Below are positions 59,137 through 64,000 of a stretch of 64,000 nt of DNA, one piece after another. The stretch comes from Alkalihalobacillus sp. AL-G. Lineage in GTDB: Bacteria; Bacillota; Bacilli; Bacillales; Fictibacillaceae. The stretch is from assembly GCF_030643805.1 (NCBI RefSeq), contig NZ_CP094656.1:2976001-3040000 (forward strand), given 5' to 3'. A program made the position numbers and the translations under genes. Below the pieces are notes generated by a model. It was not told where the DNA came from. It saw nothing but the letters and a program-made list of their open reading frames with translations, and did not search any database. Each line of letters starts with the position of its first letter. The first letter of the stretch is position 1.

Positions 59137-61560
59137 CTATTGCTTCACGTCATCACCTGTTTGATTATAATATTCCTGTTTAGTCACTAGGACATTCCGA
59201 GGCTTACTTCCCATTGCTTCTGATACAAGTCCTTTCGCCTCCATCATATCGATTAATCGAGCGGCTCGATTAAAACCGACGCGAAACCTTCTTTGCAGCG
59301 CTGAAGAAGATGCTGTCCCGTGCTCTAATACGAACTCGAACGCTTCATCGAACAGTTCATCATCCTGTTCAAATGAACGGCTTGATTGAACGAGTTCTTC
59401 CTTTTCAAACAAATAGGACGTGGTTTTCTGGCGTTTCACATGCTCTGTAATCCGCTCGATCTCATCATCTGATACGAAGTTCCCTTGTATACGAACCGGC
59501 TTTGAGACACCATTACCGAGAAACAACATATCCCCACGTCCTAACAGCTTCTCAGCCCCGCTCATATCAATAATTGTTCTTGAGTCAACCTGTGAGGATA
59601 CCGCAAAGGCAACACGAGTTGGAATGTTCGCTTTGATGAGACCGGTGATAACATCTACAGAAGGTCGTTGAGTTGCCAACAGCAAATGGATTCCACAAGC
59701 TCGTGCCTTTTGAGCAATACGACAAATCGCATCCTCGACATCCTGTGGTGATACCATCATCAGGTCAGCGAGCTCATCAATCACGACAACAATGTAAGGC
59801 AATTTTTGATCAGGTGTCCCTTTTCCTAAGACTAATTTATTGTAGCGCTCCATGTCACGGACTCCAGTACGGGCAAACAGCTCATAGCGACGTTCCATTT
59901 CCTCGACAGCCCACTTCAAGCCCATTGTTGCTTCTTTTGCATCGGTAATTACCGGTGTTACGAGGTGCGGCAAATGGTTATATGGGGCAAGCTCTACCAT
60001 TTTCGGATCAATTAAGAGCAGGCGAACTTCATCTGGATTAGCCTTGAATAGAATACTGATGAGCAAGGAATTGATACAGACACTCTTTCCTGATCCAGTT
60101 GCCCCAGCTATCAAACCATGCGGCATTTTTTGCAGATCTGTAACAACTGGCTTCCCCGATATGTCAAGACCAAGTGCAACAGATAATGTCGATCGACTCT
60201 CTTTAAAAATCGGATCCGTAACGATTTCTCGAATTGTAACAGGTTTACTTACTTTGTTTGGAACCTCGATACCTATCGCATTCCGTCCTGGGATAGGAGC
60301 TTCCATTCGGATGTCCTTTGCTGCAAGACTGAGCTTAATATCATCAGCTAGATTCGTAATTTTGTTCACCTTTACCCCAGGGGCAGGTTGTACCTCAATC
60401 CGGGTTACTGAAGGTCCTTTTGTTGCACCAATGACATGTGCCTTTACATTAAAGTTGTTCAATGTGGATTGTAATAATTCCTTTTGCTCGCATAGCCATA
60501 GCTCATCATTTTCCACTTGAACTGGCTGTGAATCCAGCAGATTTACTGTCGGAAATCGATAGCCACCATTTACATCCTTATGAGGTGTTTCAGGCTTTGA
60601 TGTTCCTATCTCCTTCTTAGGTGTTTCAGTCTTTTTTGTCTCTGCTGAAGGTCTGCGTTGGCGGTCTTTTTGAAGCATCATTACATTAAACGGAATCCTG
60701 GTCTTTCCATTATCCTTTTTCTCTCGCAGTTCTTTGTATCTCCGTACCCGTTGGATTGGTGATTCCTTTTTTTCAGGCTGAACCGGTTGGTCTTCCTCAT
60801 GACAGTCTATCGATTTATTTTCCTCTACGAGCGTGGCAGCAGTTTCTTCAGAAAACGCAAGGTCAACTTCCTCGTATAATGGATCAAAGTGTTCTTCACA
60901 CTCATCCTGTTCTCGGTAATTCAACGTTTTCATATTTATTTCATTTGATTGTATACCGTCAATTTCGGCTTGCTCTGAATTAACTGCATCGACCTTTCCA
61001 TTTTCGGATTCATCAAATTGATTGTCCGCATGGCCCTCCATCCGAACCTGTTTGTGGGCATCAGATATGAGCGGAAACGGTTCCGGACTACTTTCGATAC
61101 CCATGTTGTCTTGTTCTTCAACAACAAGTACTTCTTCCTCTACTTCCCTATTCAAAACAGGAGGGAAAATTTCCGGGCGTTTCCCGTAACCGTATATCGG
61201 TGAGGGGATTTCACTCGGTTTAAAATTTATACCGGTAAATTTCTCTCGTGTTGTTTCTTTTCGAGTTTTTTGCTTAGGTGTTTTTTTGGTAGTACTATCC
61301 TGTTTTTGTTTTCTCACGGTTCGACCGTATGTATGTTTCTGTGTCTGTTTCTCATCAGGAATTAAAGGAAAGCGAAAATTCCCTTCCTTTGGATATTGAT
61401 GTACAAATTTTGGTTTGATAGAACGGTTGCTGTCTTCAATCCGACCTACAGGATTGGAGCTAGGGCGTGATTGAGTTTCCCCGTCCGGATTACCGTCACC
61501 CAATTCGTCATGATCACTTTCTAGTAATAGGTCTTTCATTTTTCTTAGCCAATTTGACAT
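59137..61560 (-). CDS. sftA: DNA translocase SftA
   Basis: FtsK/SpoIIIE-family ATPase that clears DNA from the closing division septum. 807 residues. Unlike SpoIIIE it has no membrane helices; the N-terminal 330 residues are charged and low in complexity. The motor has the alpha region with VSKPVTIREIVTD, Walker A GATGSGKSVCINS near 485, Walker B VVVIDELADLM near 595, and a C-terminal gamma winged helix (SSALQRRFRVGFNRAARLID). This is the YtpS/SftA type, consistent with its place. AAAGGTGA is the likely ribosome binding site. Confidence 0.96.
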   Translation of the reverse strand: MSNWLRKMKDLLLESDHDELGDGNPDGETQSRPSSNPVGRIEDSNRSIKPKFVHQYPKEGNFRFPLIPDEKQTQKHTYGRTVRKQKQDSTTKKTPKQKTRKETTREKFTGINFKPSEIPSPIYGYGKRPEIFPPVLNREVEEEVLVVEEQDNMGIESSPEPFPLISDAHKQVRMEGHADNQFDESENGKVDAVNSEQAEIDGIQSNEINMKTLNYREQDECEEHFDPLYEEVDLAFSEETAATLVEENKSIDCHEEDQPVQPEKKESPIQRVRRYKELREKKDNGKTRIPFNVMMLQKDRQRRPSAETKKTETPKKEIGTSKPETPHKDVNGGYRFPTVNLLDSQPVQVENDELWLCEQKELLQSTLNNFNVKAHVIGATKGPSVTRIEVQPAPGVKVNKITNLADDIKLSLAAKDIRMEAPIPGRNAIGIEVPNKVSKPVTIREIVTDPIFKESRSTLSVALGLDISGKPVVTDLQKMPHGLIAGATGSGKSVCINSLLISILFKANPDEVRLLLIDPKMVELAPYNHLPHLVTPVITDAKEATMGLKWAVEEMERRYELFARTGVRDMERYNKLVLGKGTPDQKLPYIVVVIDELADLMMVSPQDVEDAICRIAQKARACGIHLLLATQRPSVDVITGLIKANIPTRVAFAVSSQVDSRTIIDMSGAEKLLGRGDMLFLGNGVSKPVRIQGNFVSDDEIERITEHVKRQKTTSYLFEKEELVQSSRSFEQDDELFDEAFEFVLEHGTASSSALQRRFRVGFNRAARLIDMMEAKGLVSEAMGSKPRNVLVTKQEYYNQTGDDVKQ

Positions 61561-61588
61561 GTAGCATTCACCTTTACTTCGAATTTCA

Positions 61589-61677
61589 ATAAAGAAAACT
61601 TGGTTAGCGCGAGGCCTAGGGTTGGCGGTTGCCTTAGTTGCCCTTATACTATAGAAAATATTTTCTTTGTTAACGGG
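61589..61677 (-). repeat. Copy 4 (diverged) of the AAAGAAAACTCGGCG element
   Basis: AATAAAGAAAACTTGG at the left; CCCTTATACTATAGAAAATA and TTGTTAACGG at the right. The hairpin arm is mutated. Lies between ytpR and sftA, both leftward; the 300-base gap otherwise contains the ytpR terminator. Confidence 0.75.
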
Positions 61678-61805
61678 TAGAAAAAACTAGTGTAAAAAAT
61701 TGATACTATAAGAATACCTAATTACTCGATTGAAAATAAGGGGGAATCGTAAAGAACAAATCAAACTACTCATTTATTTTCCTGACTTAAGACAAATACA
61801 TAGTA

Positions 61806-61836
61806 GAAAACAACCAGAGGTGACCCCATGGTTGTT
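61806..61836 (-). terminator. Terminator of ytpQR
   Basis: AACAACCA pairs with TGGTTGTT, followed by TTCT on the minus strand. Confidence 0.7.
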
Positions 61837-61865
61837 CGTCAAAATGAATGTACTTCTTTCGTTCT

Positions 61866-62471
61866 CTAGTTAAACTCAGATCCTACCTGATAGGTATCCT
61901 CAAGAACAAGGATCCCCTTCTCGGTTGGTGCGTTTGGAAGATTCAGTTCCTTCGCTGAACAAATCATTCCAGAGGAAGGCACTCCGCGCAACTCGGCTTC
62001 TTTTATTAATAATCCGCCTGGCATCACTGCACCGACTCTTGCGACTACAACCTTTTGACCCTTATCAACGTTCGGCGCACCACAAACAATTTGAAGCGTT
62101 TCATCTCCTATATTCACATGACAAATACTTAGCTTGTCTGCGTCTGGGTGTTTCTCTTTAGACTCTACGTGCCCAACAATAAACAGTGGTCGCGAATCAA
62201 ATTCCAACGTTTCATCTAAATCATTTTCTTTTAGCAAGGTGTTAATTGATTGGACCAGTTCCTCAGTCACGTCGATAACACCGTTTCCTTCAAGGTCAAA
62301 ATGCTTTGTAGCATTAAATATATTAAAACCAAAAGTTCGGCTATCCTGGCGATCGTAAATACGTACGACATCACCTGTTTGTGTGTAATCCCGTTCCTTA
62401 ATTTCATCTCCATTTACCGAAACAAATAAAACATCTCCGACACCATCAGGGTTATAGTATACATTTAACAT
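61866..62471 (-). CDS. ytpR: tRNA-binding-domain protein YtpR
   Basis: 201 residues. The C-terminal half (about 95-200) is an OB-fold tRNA-binding domain like the N-terminus of PheT ([51 protein letters not shown]). The N-terminal half is a YtpR-specific DUF4479 region. Function unknown. The ATG at 62471 has AAAGGAG; the in-frame extension upstream crosses the ytpQ stop and is rejected. 26 bases after ytpQ. Confidence 0.92.
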   Translation of the reverse strand: MLNVYYNPDGVGDVLFVSVNGDEIKERDYTQTGDVVRIYDRQDSRTFGFNIFNATKHFDLEGNGVIDVTEELVQSINTLLKENDLDETLEFDSRPLFIVGHVESKEKHPDADKLSICHVNIGDETLQIVCGAPNVDKGQKVVVARVGAVMPGGLLIKEAELRGVPSSGMICSAKELNLPNAPTEKGILVLEDTYQVGSEFN

Positions 62472-62497
62472 CGAGCTTGCTCCTTTCATCTGTCGAA

Positions 62498-63295
62498 TCA
62501 ATCGTCTTTTGGCTTGTTTTTTGCTAGGATGAATATCGGCTCAAGTTCACCATCTTCATATAAAAACGGTAATGCTGTAATTGGTACACGTCCGTTCGTG
62601 AAAAAATGCATGGCCATTTGTCCAAGGATATCATAGCCTTGTTCGTTTTCTATATCGGCAAAAATCAATACGTCTTGATGTGGAACCGCAACAGCAAGTG
62701 CCCCTTTTGCGTTTCGTTTCATATCATCAAGTAATTGTTGCTTAAGAATTCGACTAGCATCATAACCGTCATTCCTGTTAATAAAATAAAACGTGTTTCC
62801 TGCAACGATATCTTTTTTCATGGAATCCTCTAATGATCGCAGGTTAAACCGCCCGATCTCCCTTAATTGATTCAGGTTCCATCCTTCTTTTACAAGCATA
62901 TTCTCGGTTACGAGGCGGTACGATTTCCCAAGATCCTGCGCATAATATATTCTTGTTTCAGCTGTATGCTCCTCATAGATAAGCGTATCTCCGTTATTTT
63001 CAGTTGGGAATGATGTTGAACGGATGACAGGAAAAATAGCCCGTTGATGCTCATCAAGCGATTGGTCGTGGTTCATTACAGTGAAGACTTCATTCACATG
63101 ATAAACAATTTCGTCTATCGCAGCTTCTTTTCGTTGTTCATATTTTGCCGTTAAACCAGGAAGCGAGAGTGTAATTCCCTTTCCTGTTGACTTTTCTTCA
63201 ATTCGAAGTGTCTTTTCTTTCGCATCATAGTGCAGAGATCGTTCTGGTGTCTCAAGTTTTCCTACAAGAATTCGCTTCAATTCAACCGGTTCCAA
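62498..63295 (-). CDS. ytpQ: DUF1444 protein YtpQ
   Basis: 265-residue soluble protein of unknown function, conserved with ytpP and ytpR. Recognised from its DUF1444-type pattern ([19 protein letters not shown], a central [13 protein letters not shown], and the C-terminal [20 protein letters not shown]). Starts with TTG at 63295, seven bases behind GGAGG. Usually in an operon with ytpP; here queF lies between, with its own terminator. Confidence 0.9.
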   Translation of the reverse strand: MEPVELKRILVGKLETPERSLHYDAKEKTLRIEEKSTGKGITLSLPGLTAKYEQRKEAAIDEIVYHVNEVFTVMNHDQSLDEHQRAIFPVIRSTSFPTENNGDTLIYEEHTAETRIYYAQDLGKSYRLVTENMLVKEGWNLNQLREIGRFNLRSLEDSMKKDIVAGNTFYFINRNDGYDASRILKQQLLDDMKRNAKGALAVAVPHQDVLIFADIENEQGYDILGQMAMHFFTNGRVPITALPFLYEDGELEPIFILAKNKPKDD

Positions 63296-63345
63296 ACGAG
63301 CCCCTCCTTCAAGTTGCTAACATTTAAGTATGACTTTTAAAACGT

Positions 63346-63377
63346 GCAAAAAGGGGATGACACATTAGCATCCCCCA
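63346..63377 (-). terminator. Terminator of queF
   Basis: GGGGATG pairs with CATCCCC around nine bases, then TTTTT on the minus strand. Confidence 0.92.
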
Positions 63378-63382
63378 CTACC

Positions 63383-63796
63383 TTACTTAGTATATTCAGC
63401 GACAACCTCTGTTCCTAAACCGCCACGCGCGTTCCAGATTGCGGTTATCTTCATTTCTTTTGGATCCAATAGATTAACGAGATCTTCAAGCATACGATTG
63501 GTTGCATGCTCCTGATAGATCCCGACATTTCGGTAAGATGTAAGGTAATATTTTAAAGACTTCATTTCCACAAGCTTTTCGTTCGGTACATAACTAATGC
63601 TGATTTCCGCAAAATCAGGAAGACCTGACCATGGACATACCGATGTAAATTCATTTGTCGGAATCGTTACAAGTGTGTCCTTACCAACATATTCGTATGG
63701 GATTGTTTCTAATATATTTACAAGGATTACCTCTTCATTCTCAATATCAAAACGTATTCCTTCGTATTTGCTGTGGTCGACATCTACTTTTGCCAC
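63383..63796 (-). CDS. queF: NADPH-dependent 7-cyano-7-deazaguanine reductase QueF
   Basis: Reduces preQ0 to preQ1 in queuosine synthesis. 137 residues, shorter than B. subtilis QueF (about 165) but like the compact unimodular forms. The nucleophile cysteine is in FTSVCPWSGLPDFAEI near 55, the family motif EMKSLKYYL near 78 matches E-x-K-x-x-K-Y, and YRNVGIYQEH follows. GTG start at 63796 behind AGGGTGA. No queC, queD or queE neighbour and no preQ1 riboswitch are visible, so the gene stands alone. Confidence 0.9.
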   Translation of the reverse strand: MAKVDVDHSKYEGIRFDIENEEVILVNILETIPYEYVGKDTLVTIPTNEFTSVCPWSGLPDFAEISISYVPNEKLVEMKSLKYYLTSYRNVGIYQEHATNRMLEDLVNLLDPKEMKITAIWNARGGLGTEVVAEYTK

Positions 63797-63861
63797 TTAG
63801 CTCACCCTTTCTTTTCTTGCTTGGATCAGTGGATCTCCAATGTTCAATTTTACCACCCATA

Positions 63862-64000
63862 TCAAGAAAAGTCACGGCTTTGAGCAAGTGAATCAATAAA
63901 GTTTTCAACCTGCTCCTGCGTCTTTCGATCCTTGTTCACAAGCCTCCCGATCTCCTTACCGTTTTGGAAACCGATAAAGCTTGGGATTCCAAAAATATCC
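63862..64000 (-). CDS. ytpP: Thioredoxin-like protein YtpP, C-terminal part
   Basis: 45 residues up to a TGA at 63862-63864; the 5' part is beyond the window. DIFGIPSFIGFQNGKEIGRL includes the cis-proline loop (IPSF) of thioredoxins. YtpP is conserved beside ytpQR in Bacillus and may act in thiol exchange. The redox-active cysteines are not in view. Confidence 0.85.
   Translation of the reverse strand, partial: DIFGIPSFIGFQNGKEIGRLVNKDRKTQEQVENFIDSLAQSRDFS

Noticed and set aside
63797-63861. preQ1 riboswitch upstream of queF
   Set aside because: Only 65 bases are available after ytpP, and no preQ1-I stem and A-rich tail is visible.

Overview
This window is a chromosomal core region of an endospore-forming member of the Bacillaceae. 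The evidence is strong synteny with the pfkA to ytpP segment of Bacillus subtilis: pfkA, accA, accD, ytsJ, dnaE, ytrH/ytrI, nrnA, ytpI, ytoI, ytkL, ald, moaB, ackA, ytxK, tpx, ytfJ/ytfI, yteJ, sppA, nadK2, ytcJ, ytcI, sspA, thiI, nifZ, braB, ezrA, hisJ, ytsP, rpsD, tyrS, acsA, acuABC, ccpA, aroA, ytxGHJ, ampS, murC, sftA, ytpR, ytpQ and ytpP. Spore genes (ytrH, ytrI, sspA, ytfJ), a sigma-B-like promoter and a bacillithiol-linked protein (YtxJ) agree with this. I cannot assign a species. No rRNA, tRNA, CRISPR array, prophage, transposase or defence island is visible.

Layout. 1-8310: glycolysis and fatty-acid initiation (pfkA; malic enzyme, a GntR/FCD regulator, accD and accA as one leftward operon with a promoter and a near-perfect operator-like palindrome) and dnaE. 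8471-15446: sporulation pair ytrHI, nrnA, small membrane proteins, the CBS/DRTGG protein YtoI, the hydrolase YtkL and an M24 peptidase. 15592-27041: ald, moaB, ackA, ytxK, tpx, a leftward ytfI-ytfJ pair, sppA-yteJ and NAD kinase 2. 27074-33189: amidohydrolase, acyl-CoA synthetase, sspA, and the nifZ-thiI sulfur-transfer pair. 33530-42600: braB, ezrA, hisJ, a free-methionine-sulfoxide reductase facing a methionine gamma-lyase, rpsD with a long leader, and a TyrZ-type tyrosyl-tRNA synthetase behind a T-box. 42695-53175: a class A penicillin-binding protein, then acetate metabolism (acsA against acuABC) with ccpA and aroA. 53424-64000: the stress operon ytxGHJ, ampS, murC, a nicotinate phosphoribosyltransferase, sftA, ytpRQ, queF and the end of a thioredoxin-like gene.

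The genes form several working units: carbon overflow and acetate re-use (ackA, acsA, acuABC, ccpA, with cre-like boxes at ackA, acsA/acuA and megL); supply of malonyl-CoA (malic enzyme, accDA); tRNA thiolation (nifZ, thiI); and cell division and wall synthesis (ezrA, the PBP, murC, sftA).

The coding content is ordinary. What stands out is between the genes. (1) Seven copies or remnants of an element with TGTTCAAAAA terminal inverted repeats, about 360 bp when complete, all point the same way relative to the downstream gene. Copies separate the T-box from tyrS, fill the 5' leader of acsA, and split acuA from acuB. (2) Four copies of a second element of about 90-110 bp carry a hairpin that reads as a terminator on one strand. 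(3) Short arrays with a 20-21 bp period lie in convergent intergenic regions. (4) Operator-like palindromes sit at the pfkA and malic-enzyme promoters. (5) A 53-codon gene and a 10-codon upstream ORF are easily missed by gene finders. These are the best candidates for undescribed biology here; I see no new multi-gene system.
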